DNA from: Rhea pennata
Taxonomy: Eukaryota > Chordata > Aves > Rheiformes > Rheidae
Length of the DNA stretch: 64,000 nucleotides
Assembly (NCBI RefSeq): GCF_028389875.1
Contig: NC_084670.1
Coordinates: 10,821,383 to 10,885,382 of the forward strand
Direction of reading: 5' to 3'
The position numbers and the translations under genes were made by a program. The notes beneath the pieces are model-generated. The model was given only the letters and a program-made list of their open reading frames with translations, was not told where the DNA came from and did no database searches. Shown in pieces: positions 46,727-59,633 of this stretch; position 1 is the first letter of the stretch, and each line of letters begins with the position of its first letter.

Positions 46727-46790
46727 AGGTGTGGCTTCGTCCTCGGCAAGAGGCGGTTGGCGACGGTTGGGCCCCTCAGAGCCTCTTAAA

Positions 46791-46931
46791 ATGAAACCTA
46801 GCGGGGCCGGGAGCGGCGCAGAGAGCGAGGGGCTGCGACCTGCCGGAGCCGCCCGGAGCCGCCGGCCACGCCGCGCGGGGCTGCGAGCTGGGCACGGCGG
46901 GCGCCGCCGCGGTCTGCCGGCCCAGCGCTGA
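46791..46931 (+). CDS. Candidate upstream ORF in the p55-gamma leader, 46 codons
   Basis: A true ATG in fair context (TTAAAATGA) opens a 46-codon Arg/Gly/Ala-rich frame that stops with TGA at 46929-46931, more than 500 bases before the PIK3R3 start. If transcription begins upstream of 46.79 kb and this part is retained in the mRNA, it could damp translation. The peptide has no recognised family. It may equally be a chance frame in a CpG island. Confidence 0.25.
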   Translation: MKPSGAGSGAESEGLRPAGAARSRRPRRAGLRAGHGGRRRGLPAQR

Positions 46932-47400
46932 GCCGCGCCGCGGAGCCGGCGGGCGCCGCGGGCTGAACGGCGCTGCCCGCCCCGCTCGCGCTCCTCGCCT
47001 GCCGTTATTGTTGCTTGCCTACCCCCGCCTTCCTCCTCAGCCTGCGGAAAGAAGTCTAGCCGCGGACTGAAATCGCTCCTTTTTTTACCCGCGCTTCAGC
47101 ACACGCACCCTCCCGCCTTTGTGCGGGCGGGGGGAGGTGTTTTGTTTTAAACCAGGTGTTATAAAAATACCCCAAAAACGGCGGTTTTTTAGAAAGTAGC
47201 TTTTCTGTGGAAAGCCACTTTTTGTTTTTAATCAAAAAAAAAAAAAAAAAAACTACATACGTAATCTACCTAGAGTTCCTGCAGGACAGCTGCTGAGGTG
47301 TCTCGTGTGTATATGCTCTTCTTTTTTTAAGTTTAATTTTGAGGGGTTTTTTTATTCTTTTTTTTTGACAGAAATGTCATATTAGAGCGGGGTGGGTTAT

Positions 47401-47456
47401 TCTCGTTTTCCTTTTTTTTCTTCTTTTTTTTTTTTTTTCGTTAAACACAAAGCCAG
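47401..47456 (+). promoter_or_regulatory. PIK3R3: Possible 3' splice site before the p55-gamma coding exon
   Basis: A 39-base, almost pure pyrimidine tract (47401-47439) is followed by AAG (47450-47452) and CAG (47454-47456), about 40 bases before the start codon. This looks like an acceptor, which would make the p55-gamma start exon internal, with a separate non-coding first exon in the CpG island. If it is unused, the leader is continuous. Confidence 0.35.
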
Positions 47457-47494
47457 TCTCTTATTTATAAATCTGCCGGGACTTGCCTGTCGCG

Positions 47495-47600
47495 ATGTAC
47501 AACACGGTGTGGGATATGGACCGCGATGACACAGACTGGAGGGAAGTGATGATGCCATATTCCACTGAGCTGATATTTTATATTGAAATGGACCCTCCAG
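47495..47600 (+). CDS. PIK3R3: PIK3R3 p55-gamma first coding exon
   Basis: The exon encodes 35 codons plus one base: [20 protein letters not shown] followed by [15 protein letters not shown]. This is the unique N terminus of p55-gamma and, from memory, differs from human at only two positions (Asp7 and Thr13). An in-frame TAA at 47468-47470, nine codons upstream, fixes the start and means the exon cannot be read through from upstream exons. The donor is CCAG|GTACGG, phase 1; it joins 63,373 to complete Ala36 and the ALPPKPPKP motif. p55-gamma binds and stabilises the p110 catalytic subunit and recruits it through its SH2 domains to phosphotyrosine YxxM motifs at the membrane. It lacks SH3 and BH. 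Confidence 0.97.
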
Positions 47601-50600
47601 GTACGGAGCAAAAATCTGCGTGCATGTCTCTGTGTGCATCCCCGAGCCGATAGACGCTGCATCTATTTCCTTCCATTATTGCCATCTCCCTTGCCCGGAG
47701 GGCTCAGCATGTCTCCTTGTTGCATACCTTTCCGTTTGGGAAAGGACAGGGGTATCTGCAGAAGGAGTTGGAAATCTGCGCTAAACTAGCTTTGGTGCCT
47801 GTATAAACTTTGCACTGACTCGAACCCGCTGTCTGCAGAACAAAAGTGTTTTAAGACTGGTTTCGGGGGGGGGGGGGGTATGAAGGGACAATAATGACTT
47901 ATCTTGCCTTCGGGAGGGTAAAAAGCTGCTAGCAATCTCTTTTTTTTTAATCTTTACTGAAAACTGCATTTTAGATGCGTTCATTGGTAGAGCAGCAATT
48001 TTATTACCCCTTCACCTGTGTGTCTTTATGTGCCTGTAACACTTTGATGTTAGTGATTTACCACTCTCTTAATTTAGTTTCAGTTTAATAGTTCTTACAG
48101 TTTCTGAGATCCTTTTCTCTCCAGTTCTGTTACTGCATTGACAGGTTATATGTGTTGTCTCAGTGTTTTTTTGTTGGGAGGGGAGTTTTGTTGAAATAAT
48201 TTCCTTGAGGCAGCATTATTTTAATAACAATAACCTTGTTCAAAAGGTTTTAAGGCAACTTTTTTTTTCTACTGATTGCCCGTGCTGAAAATAGAGAAAT
48301 GTTTCATCGCTTGCTTGCCTGAAGTTTTTAGTTAGGACAAAGTTTCATTTGCCTCTGAAGAGTGAGAGAAGGCTTACAAGTACAAGGAGAAGAGTTTGAT
48401 TCTTTCTTTGGTAATGAATTAAAGTAAGCGTAGATGTGTAGCTGTGAAACCATATCTATACCTGTAAGTTTCTAACTGTAACTGGCTGAGAGCAGTAAGA
48501 TAATTGAAGGGCCTTTATGCTCTTCTGTCTGATTCAGAATGTGCAGTAAATTACGCATCAAAATCTTAGCCTGCCGAGAAGCTGATAGCAAATAAGTCCT
48601 TTATAAGTGACTACTGTGTAGTGTTGTACTATTAGACTTTCAAAATGTATTTTCAAATCTATGCCTGAACTATGGCTTGTATCTGAAAGTGTGGTTTAGT
48701 CTCTTTGTTTCAGCACAGTGAGCTGGTTTTCTCTCTCCTTAGGTATGTGGGCACTTTAATTAAAAAGTGGGGGGGGGGAGGGGAGATAGGACTAAGATTT
48801 TTGGATTTCAAGGACCTGTAGTCACTTCCTCTAGTAACTCTGACACTTTTAAAAGTTGGACAGATCTCTCAGGCAGTACTGGCCACTACTCATTAAATTC
48901 TTACATAGCTGACAATACCTATTTTTAGATGCTACTCCTGAATGCCTAAAGTTCAGTCAAATCTGTTTGCTTGCTTCTATAAATTTCAAAGGGTATCTTT
49001 TCTGTAAAAGCTTGTCCAATTTCAGCTGTTCAGGCAGTTAATAACTGTTTGCATCAATGAAACAAATTTGTGTCAATGAAACAGAAAAGCAAGTTCTGTT
49101 GTAGGTGCCTTCAAACAATTGATGTTGATTTAAAAACAAACAAAAAAAGCCCCTTAAGTGGTTTGGTGTGAGGAGACTGCTAAAAGGGGTTGGCCTAACT
49201 GAACTGGTCAGAAAACAATTTTATAATATTTCTGCATAAACTTGGCAATGCAGCCTTCAGAAGTTTATATTAAGAAGCAGTGCTTCTGTCACTAATACTG
49301 TCAGCATTTCCATCACTGAAGCCTTGTTGTCAGGGATCAAGACTGCATGTACAAAACTTAAGTTACTAAAAGGCTTAATGCTACGTGCTGTACTCTGAAG
49401 TGTTCAGTAACTTTAATATTCTTAAGCTAGAAAAGTCAGAGCTGGGAATGATGCATGGGATGGTCCCCATGTGCATGTCCTGATTTTGTAGAACTATAAA
49501 TTGTAGGGGAATTGGGGAGGGAAAGGAGAGAATGTATCTAAGGTCGTTGTCTTTTCCCTAGTCTGGAGGTGGGATGGAAAAGCATTTTAAGGTCTGGAAT
49601 GATAGGTCATCCCTAAGGGGGAGTGTGGAGGAATTTATTTGGAAGACTTAGACACTCTGCATGCCTTGTGATAAAGTCACTTTGCTTGCACCCGGTAACA
49701 CCACAACTGAATTTGGCCCACTTCCAACAAAAATTTGTTAAGGCTTTCAGTATAGAATTCCCCTGCACAGAGACTAGAGTTCCTGAGCAGTTGAACTGTG
49801 GCAATATGTTTTCTCTACAGTGCACAAACTAACAATATGCAGTGAATTACTGTGCTGCCAAAGGAGGCAGTGCATTCTTTTGTCCACAGAACTTACGTGA
49901 AGAGATCCCTGGTTGGTCTTTATGCTACAATACTGGGCACTTACTGATACAGGAGCCAAGTGGTTCAAATCATGCATGACTGCTCATGATTACATTTTAG
50001 TATGTCTAAACTTTAGACAGAAGACAAAAGCAAGGTTAACATAATGTGCAGTGTCACCTGTAATCCCTAAGTCAAGGGTAGGGATACTGTTTCTTGTTAA
50101 GGGCCAATAGAGCTTTATATTTCTTGGCAGGCAGTCTTAATACCCACCTTAACATTGTCCAATAATAATGCAGAAATAAAATCCTGTGATAGCACGCAGT
50201 ATGAAGTGAAGCTGTAGACTATGTCAAACCTCAATGCACCTGCACCAGCTTATCAGTGTGTTTGCTTTTTCTGTCTGTATCAGATGTTGTAGTTGTAAAT
50301 GGATGCTTGGAGCAGTTCCTGAAGTCAATCTACTAAAGAGCTTGCTCAAAAATAAAAATTTAAAAAAATTCTCTCTTGCATGGAATTTTCTCCAGTTCAA
50401 CTGGTGCAAGGTCAGGAAACAAGTCAGCTTTCTTCTAGAATTTAATCCAGCCTAAGCATAGGAGTGGGGCAGTTTTCCTAAACAGACTGATAGATCTATG
50501 GATTCAGTTCTACCAGCCTTGCAAAAACATGCTTTATAGGTCTGCTACTAATAGGGCAGCAAAAGTGGTGAAAACTAGTGGGGTGACTCATTTCTTTCGA

Positions 50601-53600
50601 AGTACCTAATACCTTTTCCTTCTGCTTGCATGTCTTTTCATATGATAAAATGTATCAGTAGCATAAGGTGTGTCCATAGGATGTGTATATGGCAGATAAT
50701 ACTAGGTGCAATGAAATAACTTCCAGTGTCCAAAGACACAATTGGAAGCACCAATTGCATGTAGCTAATAGCTTCTAAACTTTTAAATCAGGATTAATAT
50801 GGAATATCACGGCTATAAAAGCATCATACCCTGATTCAGACACTAGGAAAATGGTTATCAGTGACTCGCTTGCATTTTTGTTCTTGCTCCGAGCCTTGGT
50901 GTCTGAAAAGACAACTCAAGGAAATAGGATATAGAATTGAATTTATTTTTATTTTACCACAGCTGTTCAGGTCTGCAACAAATCGTAGCTGCCAGAAGTT
51001 TAAGTTTTTAAGTAGAGGATCTTGAACTGACTGCAAAAGCTACTGGAATACCTGGTACTTAGGTATTACATTGCTTTTGATTAGTAGCACTGAATTGTGA
51101 CTTTCCCTTTCTCTCTATAGACCTAGGTTATATTATCAGTTATGTTGATGATAAAATGTGTGATCACTGAATACATTCTGTAACAGTTGGATGAAAATCA
51201 GTAAAAGTTTTCTGCTGGGATTTCAGATCCAGATGTCAGCAAAGATATTTGGCTCAGCTACAAATTAGAGGTTAGTTTCACTTGTGTGGGTTGTGAAGAA
51301 AACCACAAGTTTAAAGCAAGCTTACTAATGCAGAATGGGCTTTGTCTATTGATGGGTAGATAATAGAATAAGTACTTATCCTCAAGCTGTGTGCAAGGTA
51401 CCTTTTTTAAAGGCTATTAGGCCCAAATATGTCTGACTAAATTTATTACTTGTCTCAACTGTTTTTTTCAAGACTACTGCTCTTCCTTGCCTCCTCTGCT
51501 TTACCCAGCTACAGCAACGCTGTTACTACAAAATCTATATTCCTTTAAAAAGGAAAAGGATGGGATGAGTAATAATCTGTAGGCTGCTCAGTTTAGCCTA
51601 CTCTGCAAGAGCAGTATTACCATTGTATGACAGAGACAAGTATTCAAAGAAAAAAACTATTTATTATAGCTCCCACTTTCTTCTCATACATAATTGACAA
51701 CCTTTGTTTTAAGGGAATACTCTAAATTGGGAAAACATAGGATTCTAATTTCAAGGGCAGTGTTTACTTGGATCTGTCTGCTGTATCATCCACAGTGTTA
51801 TGTGGAAACTGAATGTGGCTCCATAGTTCAGGTTTGTGTGATGCGGTTGCCAGATGTAGGTATGAATACTGTGTGTCTGTGCCTAATTAATTTTTCTAGT
51901 GGAAAAACAGATGAAAATTTTAAGAGCATTGTCAGTATTGTCCTTCAGCTTATCTGAGTTGACTCTAAAAGCTTATCAAAAAAAAAAATCTGCTCTCACA
52001 CCCCTTGGTGTGAGACCTAGTTTGTTTCATCAGCACAGCGGCACTGTAATAGCAAATGTCCTCACTGCAAGTGCAAGTTTTGCTGGAAGTCAGGCCCCCC
52101 CCCCCAGAGGTAGGCTCTTCTGCAAAGCATAGGTGTTGGTGGATGGAGTGTTCCCTTATTGCAGAAACCAGGAAACTTGTGCAGACTGTTTTGGGATGGA
52201 ACAGAGAATAAAGACTCAGTAAACTACATTGCAAATCCTGAAAAACGGCTTAAATCCAATTCTCAGCTCCTATAAGGAAAGAGGCATGAAATGTTTGTAA
52301 TCTGTTTTTGTTACACCTAGATTTCTCTACCACTGTCTTCATTTAATGACTGCTGTAACCATCTCTTTTTTTCTGATTGCATTTTCAGGCTTGTTTTTGC
52401 ATTCCTTGTGTTTGATTTTTCATTCTGATGGCTCTAACTGTTAAAGAATGTCACTCATCAGCTTTCAATTAAGTAAATGAATGCAGAAAGTAGCATCATT
52501 AATATAAAGTGAGATGATGCTTTGCTGGAATAGGGAGAACCTGCTTTAGAAGGCTGGACTTTTTATCATTAGGCTTTCAGAAGACAAAAATAAAGTTGGG
52601 AGTTGTAATTCAATTGTTCTGAGAAGCTGCGGGTTTATGCAAATTAAAATACAGAAGAATATCCTGGGAAGGAAAGGAGCTATTTGTGGCATGCTTGAAA
52701 AGAAAACTCTCTCTAATGGCAGCAAATGTTACTTCTGCATCATTCTGAGCAATTCTGTATCTCATCTGTAGCCTCTAGCTGAGGGAGGTTAATCGCAGTG
52801 TTGCTTCCTTCTACTTTGTCTACTCTCCTTGGAGTTTCTTCTGAAGAATGTATTTTGCCAAGCAGTAGAAGACTACTGCCTTCACCTTGCATTCATAATA
52901 TCTTATTCCAGAGCTAACCTTTTCAGGCTTATCCTTACTCTACAGTTTGGGGAAACTGAGAAACATAGTTGGTCATATACATTTGCACCCATTGCTAGGA
53001 ACAGGTGGGTGCCTTGCATCATCTCATGTTGATTGTTTGGTGAGTCACTTTTTCGGCAGAGAATTAAAGAAAAGTTCCCCCCTTTGGGGGGAAGAAAAAG
53101 CAGCATAAAAATACTTTTATCAGTATTTGCCTGTTTGCCTGTATACTTTAAAGCTTAAGTTATTATTGACAGACTATTACTGTCTTAAAACAGGTTTCTG
53201 TCAAACTTTGGCCCCATTAAAGCAATAGATGTGTTCTACCTGGATTTGGGGAACTTCTGTTTGTAAAGTACGTTCCTCAGTAGTGCTTAAAGAGCAGGCT
53301 CTGCTCCTGTATTAAATGTCCTTATGAAAATGAGTCAGAATGTTTTTATCCTATTTTTTAATCTTATTTTTTCTAACAGATTAAAATCTGAACTGTAACT
53401 AAGTCTGTTCTTCGCATAATCTAAACTACAGCATATAAATTTAAGAGGTGTTCTAAAACAGTGTGTGATGTTACCATCTTACAAAGAGGTTCTTTCCGTC
53501 GTCCTTGATCTTAGCTGCGCCCTCCCCTCAAAAGGCAAAGGTTTTGAAATGGTTTAGTGAATAAATTCCAGCACCTTGTTCTTCTAGTGCACTTTTAAGA

Positions 53601-56600
53601 TAGAGTGGTTACCAAATGGAAGTTTTATAAAAATGCATACAGTTCAAAGGAAGCAAAGCTGCAACTGGTGTCTGTTGTAACCTTTCCCAGTTGGACTCTA
53701 GCTGCCTGGTGAACCCTGATCCTGAAGCACAATGCTCTCTAAATCTTTCCTGTGGCTGAATAGGATCCAGGTTCTTCTCTGGCTTTGAGTCCAATAGCAC
53801 ATTCAAGATGGCCAGCGCCCATCTTGGATGAGATCAGATACTCCAGGTGCTTCAACCTGTGACTATTTTCAGCATTTGCTTAGACTCTCTGCTAGTTTTC
53901 ATGAATGCTGGAAAAGTGTTGTTTTAATGATATATATGTTGCTACTTCTAAAAATCAGGTATCTCTGAAGCTTACAAATGGTTATTTGGGAAGAAAGGAT
54001 TTGGGGAAAAAATCATACTACTTAGCAAAAAAAAAAAAAAATGGAGTTGGACAAAATAATAAAACATCAATCTATAACCCCTTCCTTTGTTCTTTCATTC
54101 TAGAATAACTTGATGTTTGGTGGTACTTTGAGATTCTTGTCCTTCAGGTCAGGTTTCTCCTTCAAAACATAAACCCATCACTTCCCTGTGCCAGGTACAT
54201 CTTACTCTCCTTTACTTCTCCCCACTTCCTCTTAAAAAAAAAAAAGACATTTTTTTTCAAGTTTTTTTTTCTTTCCTTAGCCTTATTCTAATTTTCAGCC
54301 TCTGTAGTCCTTAAAATCTGTTGTTTTGCCTAATCATCTTTGCCTTTGAAGGAATTCTTTCCCTTACTTGCACTATCCCACCTCACCCTCAAACAAACAA
54401 AAATACCCAAACCAAAAGTGCTGCAATGAAGCTAGAGAAAATTATTGTAGCAGGGGGACACAGCCCACTGTCCCATTGCGTTCCTTCTGACTGTGGGCAG
54501 TAAAACTTGCGTTCCACAATGCCTGCTTCAGGAAAATGTTCTAGAGGTGATGTAGATAAGTTCATTGATGTATCGTGTACATAAATTCTGTCTGTGTTAC
54601 AACCAGAATTTATAGATCGTAGTTAAATTTCTGAAGTTGTCAGTAGTCATACTGTGTTTCTGCAGTATGGCCATATTGAAATTTTAGGAATCTAGATTGT
54701 TAGAGCTAGCTAGCTCCTGGGGAACTGCTCCTAAATTTCAAGTTAGTATTCTTTGGGGGTTTGTGGCATCTTTTACTTTGATTCATCTCTTGTCTCCAAC
54801 GGTAGTTTCTTGAAGGCTTCAGAGAAGCTTGAGTCAATGAGTTGAATACTTAAGATCTTTTCTGTTTAGAGGAGTGTGGTACAGACCGCGCTATTTGATC
54901 AGTACTGCAAAATGAAAGAAGTCAAATTGCTGCTGTAAAATGGTTTTGATGAAAATATTTTGAAAATCAGTGTACTTGAACAAGGAGATCAAAATCATTT
55001 ATCTTGTTACAGCTGAAGCATAAGCATCAGCTGTGCCATCTGAGGTATACTAGATAGGGACTGTGACTTTTTTTTTTTTTTTTTAAATCTTCTCTGAATT
55101 TCGGCCTCTGCTGGGAGTGCTCGATAGGAGCGCATGTACTGGGGCTTCTGCCTCACAGTAACTGTCTTTATGATCTCTGTGTATGTATGCACACATGCAC
55201 GAAATGCAACAGTTTTCTGAGTAGTTCTGATTACAATTTTTTTTTCTGTTGATTTGGAAAGCACCTTCTGATCTTGATTTAGATGGATCTCTGTTAGCAA
55301 TTTAGGTAGTGTTGAAATATCTCTGTTAAGTAACTACAGAAAATAGTTTGGCATATAGCAAGGACATGTGCTGTGTGAAGGATATTTTTATGTACTGCTG
55401 TGAAAGATCTGAGCCAGTGGAAAACTGGAAAAAAATGCTACTTGGAGCAGAAGGAGTCACATGTATTTAAGACTATTATATTCAAGAGGTAGGCTGTTCT
55501 GCAACAAACTTCTCATGAACACCCAGCCATTTCTGTGAACTAGTTCTCCTGTGAGGTTTATGCTTGACATCTGGATAGATAGATACTCTTTGACAAATCT
55601 AGGGGGAAAAGCTCCCTCCTCCCCCAGCCCCATTTCAAATGACTTTCTTTCCTTTTTGTTAGGTCTTCCAGTTACAGTCTGTCACTGCCTCAGCCTGATT
55701 TCATTGTTTTATCTTCCACAATGAAGAGCTGATTCTTTATTCTTGGTCATTATAGGTCTGTGCTTAAGCTCGATTTCATGCTTTCCTAACTCATACACAC
55801 AATTTATCTTCTTATATTGACCAAACAGTATCTTTAATGGCTGTTTGAAGATTCTGCTTGTGTTGAATAGTCTTCTAGATTTGACACCATATTCCATGAA
55901 GTACTGTTGTTGATATCTCAGATTTTCACAGGACAATGAAATGTCTGCTTCCGATTTTAATGTGAGAATTGGTAAAAGCCTAGGTCTACTAGTTAGTAGG
56001 TAGTTACTCCTTTCTGAAGTGAGCCAAGCATGTGATGCTTAGGTAATAATGATCTTTCTGAGCGAATAAAACCGGGAAAAAATTTAAAGCATTGTTGCTG
56101 TTTTGGTATCCAGCTTAGCAAGTACAATTAATACACTGTCGATAAGTAAAAGAGGACTTGTGGTTTTCATCCTAATCGTGTTGACTTTGTAACAGTAGTC
56201 TTCAATGCTGTTAGTCATTCAACCTCAGCCAGTGCTGTAGCTTTACAGTTAATTGTTACGCTGTGGTCCATGTTGAAAGGAAGGACATCTGTCATCAGAT
56301 AGTGGATATAATTGGGGAGTTGGGGCTTTGGGAGCTCTACAATGTCTTCATGCAAAGGGTAGAATGAAAAGGAAATGCTGTGTTATTTTGTAATGCAGAA
56401 ATCAAAAATCCCTGTGTCATTTATCTAGCAGTGAGCATCTTCCTTTTCTGCCCCTCTCAGACAGTGAAGTAACAAACCTTGTGACACAGTGATGGGTAGT
56501 TGTTATATGCCCAAAGGAGAATTCTGAATCTGAGTCAGCCTCTTTTTCTTCAGACTGTTGTTGTTTGCCCCTCTGCAGGTCTCCCATACCAAATAATCTT

Positions 56601-59600
56601 TTAACCTGTGCAGTAGCTGTGAGTGTTCATGAAGAACAAAGAGTGTACCAGAAGCCTGACAGTCTGTAGGAGATGAAACTGTGGTTGTGAGGTGTGAGAG
56701 GATTGGATGGCTAGGGGAGTTTTCAAACAAAACTGATCTTTATCAAAAAAAAATCAAATCTGAAATATTTCTTAAAGGCATTGTTTTTTGTGAAAGTTCA
56801 CAGAAACACAGAAAAAGTTATAATGGAAGTGTTTTCATTGGAAACTTGCCTGGATTTTTGCCCACTTGTTTGCTGTTTTCTGTAATGAGATATTGAAAGG
56901 CTTCAATTCTTAGAATATTTTTTGGCCTTTGGTGTCTCACCTGATCTGGTGGAGGAGGGCAAAAGTGTGAGCATATATAAGGTTCCATGGCCAGCAGTAA
57001 TGTGATTGAGTAGCTTCCCCATCTATCATTTCTTGAGGAGTTTTCAGGGCTTGTTAGCTGCCCTTTGGGGAAGAGAAGCTTAGAAGGACATTGATGCTCA
57101 GTATTTGAGAAGGGGGTCTTGGCAAGAGAACTGACAAGTTGAGATGTGCAGCTGCCAAGATAACTTACCTGTCAGTAGTAGTGAATGAGTTGCTGTCAGC
57201 TGATGTGCACGATCCTCTCTGTCAGCTGGAAAATCTCAGCAAAGGTATAGTGCCTTATTACTCCCACTTGCATACACAGTTCACAAATTCACTGAATGAA
57301 GAAGTGCAAAAAGCACCTTTTTCAGCACATGCTTTTTTCTCCCTCAAGTTGTCTTGAGGGGATCTAGTGTAGCAGTGACAAATACAGGACTATTGAGGGA
57401 CAAAAAGATTTTGAGTCTTGACATTAAAAGTTTTTGAGGAAATTGAGTAGAACTACAAGAAACAGTTGAATGTTGGGAGATTTTTTTTTTTTTCTCAAAA
57501 AAGAAAAACTAGCTTGCACTTTTGTTCCAGGTCTTTATCCATATCTACAATGGGAAGATATTTCTGTCCTTTAGGATTGTGTCATTAAAATATTAGCTTG
57601 CCTAACCTTGGAGTACTTGCATGTTTCCCTAGCAATGACACTTTTCAAAGCCTTATATTACAGTTTGTAGGGTACAGTATGCCAGCTTTTTTAAACTGGA
57701 TAACTATTTTAGGAGTCCTCTGATCTGTTATCCGCTTGTCACAAAATATGTAGGCAGGGTAGATTGGGATCTTCAGCAGGAAGCAAGTTAGTAAACAAGG
57801 AAGTGCTGAGTGGCTTAAAATTGACTACTCAGTAGCTGTGATTATTTGTAACAATACAGATAGATAATACTGCATTTAAGTCTCCTATGCTTTTAAGTAT
57901 CTAGCCTGCATCCCTTGGAAAATGCTGGAAGAAATGAGTAAAGTAATGGAGACATTCCTAGACTAAGTGGCATTTGCTTGAAAACTTCAAATTAAAGTTT
58001 AATTAATTGGCAGACTTGTGCATAAATACTGCAGCCAGAGGAGGAGTGGATTGCTTGACTGGATGCTACTTGGGATGTAGCACTTGGAGACCCAAGGCAT
58101 TCTGCTTTTTTACTCCCCCTGAATTAGTGCTATTGAAAACTCTCACACTTTGGGCTCCCTGACTCTTAAATCATGAAACTTTTAAAATTTTTGATTAAAA
58201 GCCTAGCTCAGAAAACTGGATATCTCTTATAAGTCACAATGTACTTTACAGAAGTTAAATCTTGTATTAGTACAGCCCATTGTCTTCTACAAGAGACCTT
58301 AATTAAAAAAAAAAATACAGCAGTACTAAGCTTCAGATACTTGCCAGTTTTATGCGTTTTCTCAGTGTTAGAGGTGGTTTGAATTTCAGGGAATTACATC
58401 CGTTAAATCTGGAGTAGCTTTAAAAAAAAAAAGAAAAAACAATTCTGTGCAGTCAGTATCTCGGCAAAACCTAATCAATAGGCTTTTTTCTCTAAGGAAC
58501 TGCGTTTCACTTCTGCAGAGCAGCTCAGCTAAAGCTACCTGCTGGAGACTGCACAGCAGCGTCCTGGGCCCTGACGTCAGCAACATACGATCGCGGGGCC
58601 CAGCTGGCATTGGCTGCCTCTGTTGTCTCCGTTCGCTCATCAGCTCCTTTTTATTTTCTTCCTTCTAAATGACATAGCACTGGGATTGGGATTTAGCTCA
58701 AGCTAGGCTGCTTGGGGAAGCTAGAAAGAGGGGACTTAGAGTGCTAAAGAAAGAAAAAACTAAGATGCCTGCTAGTCTCTTCTCATTGCTGCATGCCAGG
58801 CAGTCGCTAAGCTGGTCTTGGGAATGCAAGGATGGAAGCATCCTGTTCAGCTGTTGCCTTTTGGTTTGTGTGGTAAAGCTATCCTAGACAGTGGTAGGGA
58901 CTTTTGTATCTCATTCTAACAGTAGGTTTTTTTTTTTTTTTTTTAAGTTTGTAATCACTAAAGATCAGTGTTGCTTCTCTCTCAAGAAAAGGGAAGAAGG
59001 AGGAAGAAAGAAAACCATCAAGATTTTCACTCTAATCAGAGCTTGTTTTTTAGACGAATTGAGATTATGCCTGTGGCTAGATCAGAATTGGACCCAGTGA
59101 TAAGGAAGGAGGAATACTGCTGTTCTTGAAAGCATTTCTATTGACTCCCAAGCTAGTTTTATTTCACTTTACTGTAGGATTTTAGCTTTCTAACATTAAG
59201 TACAGTATATAAAACTGGATTTTCTTAGATTTAAATCAAAATCTGTAGACTCTGTAGGGCTGTTTGTAGCTTCTAACAGAAACATCACAGGATTTCTTCT
59301 AGCAGGGCAGTTAGTACTGTGTAGATATCACTAAAAACTATTTTAGTTTTATCACTTACATCTATTCCAGCTCATTGTGCCAGCACTCTGAAAGCAGCAG
59401 CGTGGTGTTTGCTGCTCTGTTACAGTAGACTTGTCCCACTGTTGCAAAATGCTCTTCTCATGTCATTACAGGTTGTGGGTTGCAGAGTCTAAGCTACTTC
59501 TTCTCCAGTCATAGACAGCAGTCATATCAAGCTGATAATATAGTCAAGAAACACGAAAATGGTTGGGCATGTTAGTTTTGTGGGCAAAGCAATAGCAAAG

Positions 59601-59633
59601 GCCTGTTTCTGTAGACAGTACTTAAGTGAATAA
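47601..59633 (+). other. PIK3R3: AT-rich intron after the p55-gamma exon, part 1
   Basis: The intron is 15,772 bases in all (47,601-63,372). This part is AT-rich with many poly-T and poly-A runs, a G14 run at 47865-47878, a C run at 52095-52105 and a perfect short hairpin at 53075-53093. I see no exon, RNA gene or well-preserved transposon. Confidence 0.7.
53075..53093. repeat. Perfect hairpin with 8-bp arms
   Basis: TTCCCCCC and GGGGGGAA flank a TTT loop. It is not followed by any gene end, so it is not a terminator in this eukaryotic context; probably chance. Confidence 0.8.

Larger units (their letters stand above)
45300..47494 (+). promoter_or_regulatory. PIK3R3: CpG-rich promoter and leader of the p55-gamma transcript
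   Basis: A GC-rich island interrupts the AT-richer intron directly upstream of the p55-gamma start codon. It includes an AAGATGGC YY1-type site near 45438 and a tandem repeat at 45977-46093. Three CCAAT boxes lie within 70 bases: 46210-46214, 46248-46252 inverted and 46275-46279. A TTAAAAAGG TATA-like element lies near 46656 and a GC box CCCCGCCCCC at about 46676. The start site is probably near 46.3-46.8 kb. The leader then crosses A/T-rich runs at 47236-47252 and 47401-47439. The position matches the internal promoters that make the short PIK3R1 products after the BH exons. Confidence 0.7.

Noticed and set aside
53075..53093. Hairpin as a transcription terminator
   Set aside because: The context is a vertebrate intron, and no gene ends here.
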